A DNA stretch of 64,000 nt, taken from Merdimmobilis hominis (GTDB lineage: Bacteria > Bacillota > Clostridia > Oscillospirales > Ruminococcaceae). Under the pieces are notes generated by a model that worked only from the letters and a program-made list of their open reading frames with translations, ran no database searches and had not been told where the DNA came from. A program made the translations under genes and the position numbers. Every line of letters starts with the position of its first letter. Positions within the stretch are counted from its first letter, which is position 1. Shown here in pieces: positions 1 through 7,253 of the stretch. Location of the stretch: positions 1 to 64,000 of the forward strand of contig NZ_JACJKY010000005.1 in the NCBI RefSeq assembly GCF_016901855.1, read 5' to 3'.

Positions 1-22
1 TCCCGCACCGTTTGGTGCGGGA
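1..22 (-). terminator. possible terminator hairpin of the nifX-like gene
   Basis: A 9-bp perfect inverted repeat (TCCCGCACC / GGTGCGGGA) with a 4-nt loop lies 58 bp beyond the stop of the minus-strand gene that ends at 81. On the minus strand any U-tract would fall outside the window, so terminator function is inferred only from the position and the strong stem. Confidence 0.4.
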
Positions 23-80
23 TGGTGTTGATCATGGTCATTCTCGGCGCGGGAAGAAAAGTTCTTTTTCTGTAAAAAAC

Positions 81-485
81 TTAGTGCGCGAGTTGCCCAC
101 CGCAGGTGCCGCATGAGTGCTCACCGCAGGTGTGGCCTTCGCCGTGGCTGTGGTGATGCGAGCAGGTTGCATTGTTGTTGCACACAAGTGAGCCATTTAA
201 GAGCGCGCGAACCGCTTCGTCAGCATTTCCGCTGCATCCTGCGTAAACGGTGACGTTTGCCGCTGCAAGTGCCTGTTTTGCACCGCCGCCGATGCCGCCG
301 CAAATGAGCGCGGTCACACCTGCTGCCTGCAAAAAGCCCGCCAGCGCACTGTGACCGTTTCCAAGCGTGCTCACCACAACGCTCTGGGTGATTTCGCCGT
401 TTTCAATTTCGTAAATTTTAAAATGCTCGCAGTGGCCGAAATGACCAAAGATATTGCCGTTTTCATACGTACATGCCAGTTTCAT
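81..485 (-). CDS. NifX/NifB-type dinitrogenase Fe-Mo cofactor-binding family protein
   Basis: A 134-residue protein that begins MKLACTYENG and has the NifX/YaaK-type alpha/beta fold signature with a glycine-rich ICGGIGGGAKQAL segment. Family members bind or carry iron-sulfur or Fe-Mo type clusters in the cytoplasm. The last 30 residues form a His/Cys-rich tail (HHH, HGEGH, CGEH, CGTC) that looks like an added metal-binding site. The start is the ATG at 485: it is preceded by GGAAAGG and overlaps the stop of the upstream DUF134 gene by 4 bp (ATGA), so the two are translationally coupled. A longer in-frame start at 563 lies inside that gene and is unlikely. The neighbours feoA/feoB and DUF134 suggest iron or iron-sulfur homeostasis. 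The precise ligand is unknown. Confidence 0.85.
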   Translation of the reverse strand: MKLACTYENGNIFGHFGHCEHFKIYEIENGEITQSVVVSTLGNGHSALAGFLQAAGVTALICGGIGGGAKQALAAANVTVYAGCSGNADEAVRALLNGSLVCNNNATCSHHHSHGEGHTCGEHSCGTCGGQLAH

Positions 486-844
486 GAGATCGAATCCTTT
501 CCTTTTGCAAAAACACGATGACAGCGGCAGTGAGTGCAGTGTCCCTGTGCCCGCCGTTTGCACATCTGCACGTTTCCGCCTGCAATCGTGAGCGGCCGTC
601 CCTCCACAATCGACTGCGCAAGCTTTCTGCGTGCACTGTCATAGATGGCGGTCACCGTTGTACGGGCAATCTCCATCTGCACAGCGCACTCCGCCTGCGT
701 CAGTCCTGCGTAGTCAATCAGCCGGATTGCTTCATATTCATCCAGCCGCAGGATGACAGGCTCTTCGTTTTGCACCCGGTCGGGCGAAAAACGGTTCGTG
801 TTCGGCATGGCACACACCAAGCGGCATTTCTGCGGACGCGGCAT
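482..844 (-). CDS. DUF134 (UPF0251) helix-turn-helix DNA-binding protein
   Basis: A 120-residue protein that starts MPRPQKCRLV, the typical opening of the UPF0251/DUF134 family. It has an LRLDEYEAIRLID segment followed by a sigma-region-4-like helix-turn-helix (LTQAECAVQMEIARTTVTAIY) and a Cys/His-rich C-terminus (CKRRAQGHCTHCRCH) that could bind metal. The family is often found next to NifX-like genes, as here. It is expected to act as a small transcription regulator, possibly iron- or redox-responsive; that role is inference. ATG at 844 is chosen because AAAGGAGG lies just upstream. The gene has its own consensus promoter (877-905) with a 14-bp palindrome at the predicted start site, which suggests autoregulation. 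Confidence 0.85.
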   Translation of the reverse strand: MPRPQKCRLVCAMPNTNRFSPDRVQNEEPVILRLDEYEAIRLIDYAGLTQAECAVQMEIARTTVTAIYDSARRKLAQSIVEGRPLTIAGGNVQMCKRRAQGHCTHCRCHRVFAKGKDSIS

Positions 845-863
845 CGTGTTTCCTCCTTTGTTT

Positions 864-877
864 TTGACATATGTCAA
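864..877 (-). promoter_or_regulatory. palindromic operator candidate upstream of DUF134 gene
   Basis: A perfect 14-bp palindrome TTGACATATGTCAA abuts the -10 box of the DUF134 promoter and covers the predicted transcription start, 20 bp before the start codon. Its position suits a repressor site, most simply for the DUF134 protein itself; the assignment is inference. Confidence 0.5.
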
Positions 878-905
878 TTATATATCGGAGAAGCCGCCGT
901 GTCAA
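877..905 (-). promoter_or_regulatory. sigma-A promoter of the DUF134-nifX-like operon
   Basis: On the minus strand TTGACA (905-900) and TATAAT (882-877) are separated by exactly 17 bp, a perfect consensus promoter. It sits in the short gap after the feoB stop codon, so the last two genes of this cluster can be transcribed independently of feoAB. Confidence 0.85.
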
Positions 906-908
906 GCG

Positions 909-2966
909 TCAGAACATCCATGCAATCAGCCGCACGGTCCAGGTGAGGATTGCGCAGAGGGAGAGGCCGGCGATGGTGGGCAAAACCCATGCAAGCAATG
1001 TGAGTTTTATCGAACCGGTTTCTTTTTTGATCGTTAAGCAAGTCGTCGAACAGGGGAAGTGGAACAGGCACAGCAAAATCATGTTCATCGCAGTCAGAAG
1101 CGTCCAGCCGTTTTGCAAAAGGAGCGCCGAGAGTGCAGAAACGTTTTCGACCGAAACAAGCGTGCCTGAGGAAAGGTATCCCATCAGAATAATCGGCAGA
1201 ACGATCTCGTTTGCAGGAAATCCGAGCAGAAATGCGAGCAGAATCGTGCCATCCAGCCCGAAAAACCATCCGATCGGGTCAAAGAATGCGGTCATGTGAG
1301 AGAGAAGCGTCTGTTCGCCGACGGTAATGTTCGCGAGCAGGAAAATCACAGCACCGGCAGGCGCCGCCACGCACACCGCGCGCCACAACACTTTTAGCGT
1401 GCGGTCAAACAGCGAACGCACCAGAATTTTTTTAAGCTGCGGGCGGCGGTAGGGCGGCAGTTCCAGTACAAATGACGACGGCTCACCTTTTAAGAGCGTC
1501 ATAGATAAAAGCTTCGAGAGCAAAAGCGTCATCATCACGCTAAGTACCAAAAAGCACACGAGCCATGCCGCACCGACCGCGCTTTGCAGCGCCGGAATGG
1601 CAGGCGAGAAAAATGCCGCCGTGATCGTCAAAAGCGTCGGGAACCGGCCGTTGCATGGCATTAAACTGTTTGTGAGAATCGCGATGATGCGCTCACGTTT
1701 TGTGTCGATGATACGGCATCCGACAACACCCGCCGCATTGCATCCAAGGCCCATGCACATCGTGAGCGCTTGTTTGCCGCATGCACCGGCACGGCACAGC
1801 GCATGATCGAGATGAAACGCCGCGCGCGGCAGATAGCCGAAATCCTCAAGAAGCGTAAACAGCGGGAAGAAAATTGCCATCGGCGGAAGCATCACCGCAA
1901 TCACCCATGTAAGCGTCCCATATACGCCGTCTAGCAAAAAACCGGTGAGCCACGCAGGCGCCTGCCAGGAAAGAAACAGAGTACGAAGCCAGTCGCCCAA
2001 AGTACTGAACAGCTGTGAAAGCCATCCGGACGGAATGTTTGCGCCAGCGACCGTGATCCAGAGAATCAGCCCTAAAAGGAGGAGCATCACCGGCACACCG
2101 GTTTTCCGGTTTAAAAAAATGCGGTCAAACAGCCGGTCACGCCGCGGCTGTCCCGGTGCCTTGACCTTGACTGATGAGAGAAACAGTTCCTCTGCATGCA
2201 GTACAAAACAGCGGGTGACGGCCTGCGCAGGATCCGTGATGCCTGTTTTTTCGAGTGCTTGCCGCAGACGCAGGGCTTCTTCCTTGATTTCCGGTGTAAA
2301 ATAGGGCGCATACGCTGCGGGAAGCGGTTCGTCGGTGAGTGCCCACTGCGCAAACAAAAACGGATGCGGCGTGTCAGCAAAATACGGAACAAGCGCATCG
2401 ACCGCGGATTGCAGATCGGGCGAGAGCCGCACAGGCTTTGGCGCGGGGACGGTTTCTTGCAAAAGCATCTGTTCGACTGCGTCAAGCAGCGGTGCAAACG
2501 TGCGTTTTTTGTGCGCGCAGACACCGACGACCGGCACGCCGAGCAGGTCGGAAAGTGCTGAAAGATCGACGGAAATTCCTTTTTTGCGCGCTTCATCCAT
2601 GCAGTTTACACAGACGATCACACGGCTTGAAAACGGAAGTGTCTGCAGTGCAAGACCGACCGTGCGGGCAATGGCGGTTGCATCGCAGACAACGACAATG
2701 CAGTCAAGCGGCGTAAACAGCAGGCAGTCGCGTGCAATTTCCTCTTCGGGAGAGCGCGCCGAGAGCGAATAGGTACCCGGCAGATCGACAAGCTCAACTG
2801 TGTGCGCACCGATTTGGCACATCCCCTTTGCGCAGGCGACCGTTTTGCCCGGCCAGTTGCCGGTGTGCTGATGAAGCCCTGTCAGCGCGTTGAACAATGT
2901 ACTTTTGCCGACGTTCGGATTGCCGGCAAGTGCAACCGTAAACGGTGCGGATGGTTCTTTTTTCAT
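909..2966 (-). CDS. feoB: ferrous iron transport protein B (FeoB)
   Basis: A 685-residue inner-membrane Fe(II) transporter with an N-terminal G-protein domain. G1 is GNPNVGKS (residues 15-22), G3 DLPG (61-64) and G4 NCMD (121-124). A helical spacer follows, then about ten hydrophobic segments containing the conserved Gate/core motifs (for example LPPMAIFFPLFTLLEDFGYL and CNAAGVVGCRII). The chosen ATG at 2966 has AAGGAGGCG at ideal spacing. An in-frame ATG at 3014 would extend the protein by 16 unlikely residues and would overlap the feoA stop. The gene follows feoA with a 40-bp gap and is cotranscribed. Length and motif order are normal for the family. Confidence 0.97.
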   Translation of the reverse strand: MKKEPSAPFTVALAGNPNVGKSTLFNALTGLHQHTGNWPGKTVACAKGMCQIGAHTVELVDLPGTYSLSARSPEEEIARDCLLFTPLDCIVVVCDATAIARTVGLALQTLPFSSRVIVCVNCMDEARKKGISVDLSALSDLLGVPVVGVCAHKKRTFAPLLDAVEQMLLQETVPAPKPVRLSPDLQSAVDALVPYFADTPHPFLFAQWALTDEPLPAAYAPYFTPEIKEEALRLRQALEKTGITDPAQAVTRCFVLHAEELFLSSVKVKAPGQPRRDRLFDRIFLNRKTGVPVMLLLLGLILWITVAGANIPSGWLSQLFSTLGDWLRTLFLSWQAPAWLTGFLLDGVYGTLTWVIAVMLPPMAIFFPLFTLLEDFGYLPRAAFHLDHALCRAGACGKQALTMCMGLGCNAAGVVGCRIIDTKRERIIAILTNSLMPCNGRFPTLLTITAAFFSPAIPALQSAVGAAWLVCFLVLSVMMTLLLSKLLSMTLLKGEPSSFVLELPPYRRPQLKKILVRSLFDRTLKVLWRAVCVAAPAGAVIFLLANITVGEQTLLSHMTAFFDPIGWFFGLDGTILLAFLLGFPANEIVLPIILMGYLSSGTLVSVENVSALSALLLQNGWTLLTAMNMILLCLFHFPCSTTCLTIKKETGSIKLTLLAWVLPTIAGLSLCAILTWTVRLIAWMF

Positions 2967-3006
2967 GCAGAGAACGCCTCCTTGTGCACCGAAGCCGGTG
3001 CGGGTT

Positions 3007-3246
3007 TTATGCATTCAAAACGGAAACGGCAATATCTTTTGCATCGCACTTTCGCAGTGCAACGGCGGTGTCGCGCACCCAGAAGGCGGACGGATCGCCG
3101 CTTTTGGCGGTTTGCAGGCAGGTGACGCAAGCACCTTTTGTAAAGCCTAAGCTTTCGAGCCGGCGGGAAAACGAGCCGCCGTTTGGCATGGCGCAGATGG
3201 TGCCGTGATGTCCCGGTTTTAAATCGCAGAGTGCAATCGTATTCAT
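3007..3246 (-). CDS. feoA: ferrous iron transport protein A (FeoA)
   Basis: A 79-residue SH3-like cytoplasmic partner of FeoB. The FeoA pattern is visible: LKPGHHGTI at the start, RRLESLGFTKGACVTCLQTA in the middle and a closing VRDTAVALRKCDAKDIAV strand. It is thought to bind FeoB and modulate its GTPase or transport. AGGAGG precedes the ATG at 3246. It is the first gene of feoAB, and an inverted repeat upstream (3268-3297) may be a regulatory site. Confidence 0.93.
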   Translation of the reverse strand: MNTIALCDLKPGHHGTICAMPNGGSFSRRLESLGFTKGACVTCLQTAKSGDPSAFWVRDTAVALRKCDAKDIAVSVLNA

Positions 3247-3267
3247 GGATATGAAACCTCCTGAATG

Positions 3268-3297
3268 ATCAAACGTAAAAACAGCAAGCTGTTTGAT
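3268..3297. promoter_or_regulatory. nested inverted repeats upstream of feoA
   Basis: ATCAAAC (3268-3274) pairs with GTTTGAT (3291-3297), and inside lies AAACAGC-AA-GCTGTTT (3279-3294). The elements sit 22-51 bp before the feoA start codon, where an iron-responsive repressor could act. They do not match a Fur or DtxR box that I can assign. Confidence 0.35.
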
Positions 3298-3415
3298 TTA
3301 TCCTATTCAAGCAGGGGAAAAGTGGTGCACAGCATGCGGATTGGCGCATCCGTACGAAAAAAACCGAAAAAAAATAAAAAGTTTCGGCGCGAAACGTGGC
3401 GGAATCCAAAATATT

Positions 3416-3433
3416 CTGTTTATTTTTTAACAG
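3416..3433 (+). promoter_or_regulatory. Rex-like operator
   Basis: CTGTTTATTTTTTAACAG matches the clostridial Rex consensus TTGTTAA-N4-TTAACAA at 11 of 14 defined positions. It ends 8 bp before a TATAAT box, so it covers the -35 region. Rex senses the NADH/NAD+ ratio and typically controls ldh and fermentation genes, which fits the dehydrogenase downstream. The rex gene is not in the window. Confidence 0.55.
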
Positions 3434-3441
3434 TCGTATGG

Positions 3442-3447
3442 TATAAT
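3442..3447 (+). promoter_or_regulatory. -10 box of the malate/fumarate operon promoter
   Basis: Perfect TATAAT, 125 bp before the first start codon. The -35 region is poor and lies inside the Rex-like operator. The stretch 3247-3572 holds no gene, only this promoter region and the feoA regulatory repeats. Confidence 0.6.
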
Positions 3448-3572
3448 GTTTTCAGAATGCACGTCACAGGGCGAATTCTGCCTGTTGGCAGGCAAACGAA
3501 TGAATCGCTCCCTTTGCAGCAACGCAAGCCGGGCAGCGTCTACATCAGAGAAACAGTGAAAGGAAGAATTTT

Positions 3573-4520
3573 ATGAGCAGTAAAATTACTATTGTCGGCG
3601 CAGGCAGCGTCGGTTCAACGATTGCCTACACACTGGCAGTCAGCGGCATCACCTCGGAGATCGTCATGGTCGATATCAATGCCGAGAAATCTCTGGGCGA
3701 AGCGCTCGACATCCGTCAGGGTACACCGTTTTGTTCTCCGGTTTCCATCTATGCGGGCAGCTATCAGGATGCAAAGGATTCTGACATCGTCGTGCTGACC
3801 TCGGGTGTTGCAAGAAAACCGGGCCAGACTCGTTTGGACCTCACCCAGACAAACGTCAACATCACAAAAACCATCATTCCGGAGATTGTCAAATATGCAC
3901 CGAATGCAATCTATGTCATCGTTTCGAACCCGGTCGATATTCTGACCTATCAGTTCTGCAAAACCGCAGGTCTGCCGGAAGAGCGCATCATCGGTTCGGG
4001 CACCATTTTGGATACCGCACGTCTGCGTTCGCGTTTGGCTGAATATTATAACATCAGCCAGCAGAACGTTCACGCATATGTGTTCGGTGAGCACGGTGAT
4101 TCTTCGTTCGTTCCGTGGTCTTTGGGCAACATCTCGAACGTGCCGATCGACCAGTACAGCGCATGTCTGACCGACCAGGGCAAAATCATGCCGGAAATCA
4201 ACCTCGACGACGTGGAGAACTACATCCGCAAATCGGGTGCAAAAATCATCGCAAGAAAAGGTGCAACCTTCTATGCGGTCGCAGTTTCGGTCAGCCACAT
4301 CTGTAAATCCATTTTAAGCGGCACCGATACCACCATGACCGTTTCCTCCATGATGCACGGCGAATACGGCATTGAAGATGTCTGCATGAGCATGCTGACC
4401 ATCGTTGGCAGAACCGGCATCAAAGGCAAGATCATCGCACCGCTGACCGACCACGAAAAAGAGCTGATGGTAAAGAGCGCAAACTGCTTAAAAGACGTCA
4501 TCAAACAGCTCGATATCTGA
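3573..4520 (+). CDS. L-lactate/malate dehydrogenase family protein, predicted malate specificity
   Basis: A 315-residue NAD-dependent 2-hydroxyacid dehydrogenase of the LDH/MDH fold. It has a GAGSVGST nucleotide loop (residues 9-16), NPVDILTY (119-126), catalytic Asp147 and Arg150 in LDTARLR, and catalytic His174 in GEHGDS. Overall wording is LDH-like. However, the substrate-discriminating position (Gln102 in classical LDH, in the motif NQKxGETR) is Arg81 here (ARKPGQTR), the residue found in malate dehydrogenases; the Q102R change converts an LDH into an MDH. The gene leads an operon with fumarase and a fumarate reductase, so oxaloacetate to malate is the likely reaction. GAAAGGAAG precedes the ATG. 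A Rex-like site lies in its promoter. It may simply be annotated as ldh elsewhere. Confidence 0.9.
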   Translation: MSSKITIVGAGSVGSTIAYTLAVSGITSEIVMVDINAEKSLGEALDIRQGTPFCSPVSIYAGSYQDAKDSDIVVLTSGVARKPGQTRLDLTQTNVNITKTIIPEIVKYAPNAIYVIVSNPVDILTYQFCKTAGLPEERIIGSGTILDTARLRSRLAEYYNISQQNVHAYVFGEHGDSSFVPWSLGNISNVPIDQYSACLTDQGKIMPEINLDDVENYIRKSGAKIIARKGATFYAVAVSVSHICKSILSGTDTTMTVSSMMHGEYGIEDVCMSMLTIVGRTGIKGKIIAPLTDHEKELMVKSANCLKDVIKQLDI

Positions 4521-4528
4521 AAAACAAA

Positions 4529-4595
4529 CGGGAACTTCAAATGAGAATTTGAGGCTTCCCGCAGTGTTGGCGCTGTGGATTTTCTGCAGCGCCAA
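4529..4595 (+). other. two intergenic RNA hairpins between dehydrogenase and fumarase genes
   Basis: The 112-bp spacer contains an imperfect hairpin starting at GGGAA (4531) and ending CTTCCC, and a perfect 9-bp stem TTGGCGCTG / CAGCGCCAA (4567-4575 / 4587-4595). Neither has a U-tract, so they look like processing or stability elements, or weak attenuators, not full terminators. Confidence 0.5.
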
Positions 4596-4632
4596 TGCGG
4601 GTTTATAAAAACAATGTAAGGAGAGATTTCCG

Positions 4633-6009
4633 ATGGAATATCGCATTGAACATGACTCCATGGGCGAAGTAAAGGTTCCTGCCGACAAATACTGGGCGGC
4701 ACAGACCGAACGCAGCCACGAAAACTTTAAAATCGGCGTCGGCATCGAAACCATGCCGCGCGAAATCACCCACGCATTCGGCGTGCTCAAAAAAGCAGCA
4801 GCGATTGCAAACCATGCATTAAAACCGGAAAAAATGACCGACGAAAAACTCGCAGTCATCACCAAAGCTTGTGACGAGGTTATGAGCGGCAGCTTAAACG
4901 AGCACTTCCCGCTCGTTGTATGGCAGACCGGCAGCGGCACGCAGTCGAACATGAACGCAAACGAGGTTATCGCAAACCGCGGCAACGAACTCGCTGGCAA
5001 AAAACTGCTGCACCCGAACGACGACATCAACATGAGCCAGTCGTCGAACGACACATTCCCGACCGCAATGCACATCTCGGCTGTCATTGCCATCGAGGAC
5101 AAATTGTTCCCGGCAATCGATATGCTCATCGACACCTTCAAACGTCTTGAAAAAGAAAACGAAGGCATCGTAAAGAGCGGCCGTACCCACCTGCAGGATG
5201 CAACCCCGATTTCCTTTACACAGGAGATCAGCGGCTGGCGTTCGTCGCTTGAAAAAGACAAAAAAATGCTCGAGATCGCACTGCCGGAGTTAAAAGAATT
5301 GGCACTCGGCGGCACCGCAGTCGGCACAGGCTTAAATACCCCGAAAGGCTTCGACGTTGAGGTCGCAAAAGCCGTTTCCGAGATCACCGGCAAAACATTC
5401 GTGACCGCACCGAACAAATTCCACGCGCTCACCAGCAAAGACGAGCTCGTTTTTGCACACGGCGCACTCAAAGCACTCGCTGCGGACATGATGAAAATCG
5501 CAAACGACGTGCGTTGGCTCGCAAGCGGCCCGCGTGACGGCCTGGGCGAGATCTTCATTCCGGAAAACGAGCCGGGCTCCTCGATCATGCCGGGTAAAGT
5601 CAACCCGACACAGTGTGAGGCAGTTACCATGGTTGCCGTTCAGGTCATGGGCAACGACGTTGCAGTCGGCATGGCAGCTTCCCAGGGCAACTTTGAGTTA
5701 AACGTCTTCATGCCGGTCTGCATCTATAACTTCTTACAGTCGGCAAGACTTTTGGCGGAGTCGATCGTTTCGTTTAACAACAACTGCGCAGTCGGCATCA
5801 AAGCAAACCGCGAGAAAATGCACCACAACCTGCATAACTCGCTGATGCTCGTCACCGCTTTAAACCCGTACATCGGCTATGAAAACGCTGCAAAAACAGC
5901 GAAAAAAGCATATAAAGAAAACATTTCCCTCAAAGAGGCGTGTGTGGCACTCGGATTTTTGACCGCAGAGCGGTTTGACGAAGTGTTCCATCCGGAGCAG
6001 ATGATCTGA
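4633..6009 (+). CDS. fumC: class II fumarate hydratase
   Basis: A 458-residue homotetrameric, iron-free fumarase that interconverts malate and fumarate. It has the superfamily signature GSSIMPGKVNP followed by TQCEA, as in fumarases. The catalytic-histidine motif SGRTHLQDATP and the active-site SSNDTFPT segment are also present, and the length is normal. AAGGAGAGA precedes the ATG. It lies between the malate-type dehydrogenase and the Hdr-Flx-fumarate reductase genes, so in vivo it probably runs malate to fumarate to supply the reductase. Aspartate ammonia-lyase is a related alternative but is less likely from the signature residues. Confidence 0.95.
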   Translation: MEYRIEHDSMGEVKVPADKYWAAQTERSHENFKIGVGIETMPREITHAFGVLKKAAAIANHALKPEKMTDEKLAVITKACDEVMSGSLNEHFPLVVWQTGSGTQSNMNANEVIANRGNELAGKKLLHPNDDINMSQSSNDTFPTAMHISAVIAIEDKLFPAIDMLIDTFKRLEKENEGIVKSGRTHLQDATPISFTQEISGWRSSLEKDKKMLEIALPELKELALGGTAVGTGLNTPKGFDVEVAKAVSEITGKTFVTAPNKFHALTSKDELVFAHGALKALAADMMKIANDVRWLASGPRDGLGEIFIPENEPGSSIMPGKVNPTQCEAVTMVAVQVMGNDVAVGMAASQGNFELNVFMPVCIYNFLQSARLLAESIVSFNNNCAVGIKANREKMHHNLHNSLMLVTALNPYIGYENAAKTAKKAYKENISLKEACVALGFLTAERFDEVFHPEQMI

Positions 6010-6052
6010 GGTCTGCACGCAACCGCAGGAAAATGAGAAAGGAAATGCAATC

Positions 6053-6838
6053 ATGATTTTAAGTTATTATCCTGGCTGCACGCTCAAAACAAAAGCGAAA
6101 GACTTGGATCGCTACGGCCGCAAAAGCGCTGAGGCACTGGGCATCACGCTCGAGGAAATTCCGAACTGGCAGTGCTGCGGCGGTGTGTATCCGATCGCAA
6201 AAGACGAGATTGCAACAAAGCTGTCGTCGGTGCGTGCACTCGCTGCTGCAAAAGCGGCAGGACAAGATCTTGTGACGCTCTGCTCGGCATGTCATAATGT
6301 GTTGAAACAGGTCAACAACGACATGGCAACCGACGAGGAGATCGCAGGCAAAGCAAACCGCTATTTAGAGCTTTCTGAGGAATATCACGGCGAAACAAAC
6401 GTGATCCACTATCTTGAGATGCTGCGTGACAAAGTGGGCTTTGATAAGATCAAAGAGCTTGTCAAAAACCCGTTCACCGGCAAAAAAATCGGCGCATATT
6501 ACGGCTGCCTTCTGCTCCGTCCGGGCAAAGTATTAAAGATGGACAATCCGGAAAATCCGAAAATCATGGAGGATTTCATCCGTGCAATCGGCGGCACACC
6601 GGTCATTTATCCGATGCGCAACGAGTGCTGCGGCGGCTATGTCACACTCGAGGACAAAGCCCTTGCCAACAAGAGAAGCGGCAAAGTGCTTGAAAACGCA
6701 AAAGACATGGGTGCAGATATGCTCATCACTGCATGTCCGCTGTGCCTTTACAACTTGAATCAAAACACCGACGGCTATGACGTGCCGGTGTACTATTTCA
6801 CAGAGCTCCTGGCAGAGGCGCTCGGCGTGAAAGATTAA
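6053..6838 (+). CDS. hdrB: heterodisulfide reductase subunit B-like protein (two CCG domains)
   Basis: A 261-residue soluble protein with two complete CCG (cysteine-rich) domains: Cys9, Cys41-Cys42, Cys77, Cys80, and Cys152, Cys192-Cys193, Cys228, Cys231. In methanogen HdrB these ligands hold two non-cubane [4Fe-4S] clusters that reduce a disulfide. All ligands are intact here, so a thiol/disulfide or related active site is expected. It is the first of three contiguous hdr genes (13 bp before hdrC). What it reduces in a bacterium without coenzymes M and B is unknown; electron transfer to the adjacent TfrB/TfrA-like pair is the contextual guess. Confidence 0.93.
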   Translation: MILSYYPGCTLKTKAKDLDRYGRKSAEALGITLEEIPNWQCCGGVYPIAKDEIATKLSSVRALAAAKAAGQDLVTLCSACHNVLKQVNNDMATDEEIAGKANRYLELSEEYHGETNVIHYLEMLRDKVGFDKIKELVKNPFTGKKIGAYYGCLLLRPGKVLKMDNPENPKIMEDFIRAIGGTPVIYPMRNECCGGYVTLEDKALANKRSGKVLENAKDMGADMLITACPLCLYNLNQNTDGYDVPVYYFTELLAEALGVKD

Positions 6839-6851
6839 GGAGGGTCGGCAG

Positions 6852-7238
6852 ATGCAAAAACAGGACAAACAAGAGCTGATTCTCAGAATCAGCGGCGTGA
6901 ATGCCCGCAAATGTATGCGCTGCGGCAAATGTTCCGCAACCTGTCCGGCGTATGACGAGATGGAATATCATCCGCACCAGTTTGTTTACATGGTGGAGAG
7001 CGGCAACATCGAACCGCTTTTGTCGTCGGATTCCATTTATAAATGTCTGACCTGCTTTGCGTGTGTGGAGCGGTGTCCGCGTGATGTGCAGCCGGCAAAA
7101 CTGATCGAAGCAGTGCGCCTGACCGTCATCCGTGAGCAGGACAAGAACCACATGAAAAAAGGCGATTTGCCACAGCTTTTGGACGAAGAGCTTCCGCAGC
7201 AGGCAATCGTCAGCGCATTCCGCAAGTACACAAAATAA
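6852..7238 (+). CDS. hdrC: heterodisulfide reductase subunit C-like ferredoxin
   Basis: A 128-residue protein with two CxxCxxCxxxC [4Fe-4S] motifs (Cys21/24/27/31 and Cys65/68/71/75) in the HdrC arrangement. It should pass electrons from HdrA to HdrB. AGGAGGG lies 5 bp before the ATG. No membrane segment is present, so the complex is cytoplasmic and not of the HdrDE type. Confidence 0.92.
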   Translation: MQKQDKQELILRISGVNARKCMRCGKCSATCPAYDEMEYHPHQFVYMVESGNIEPLLSSDSIYKCLTCFACVERCPRDVQPAKLIEAVRLTVIREQDKNHMKKGDLPQLLDEELPQQAIVSAFRKYTK

Positions 7239-7253
7239 GGAGGAGACAAACAA

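Noticed and set aside
3573-4520. plain annotation as L-lactate dehydrogenase
   Set aside because: The discriminating Gln is Arg, and the operon context is malate/fumarate; the name would mislead, although pyruvate activity has not been excluded.
4488-5630. 380-codon open frame antisense to fumC
   Set aside because: Ser-rich shadow frame with no motif; fumC on the other strand is certain.
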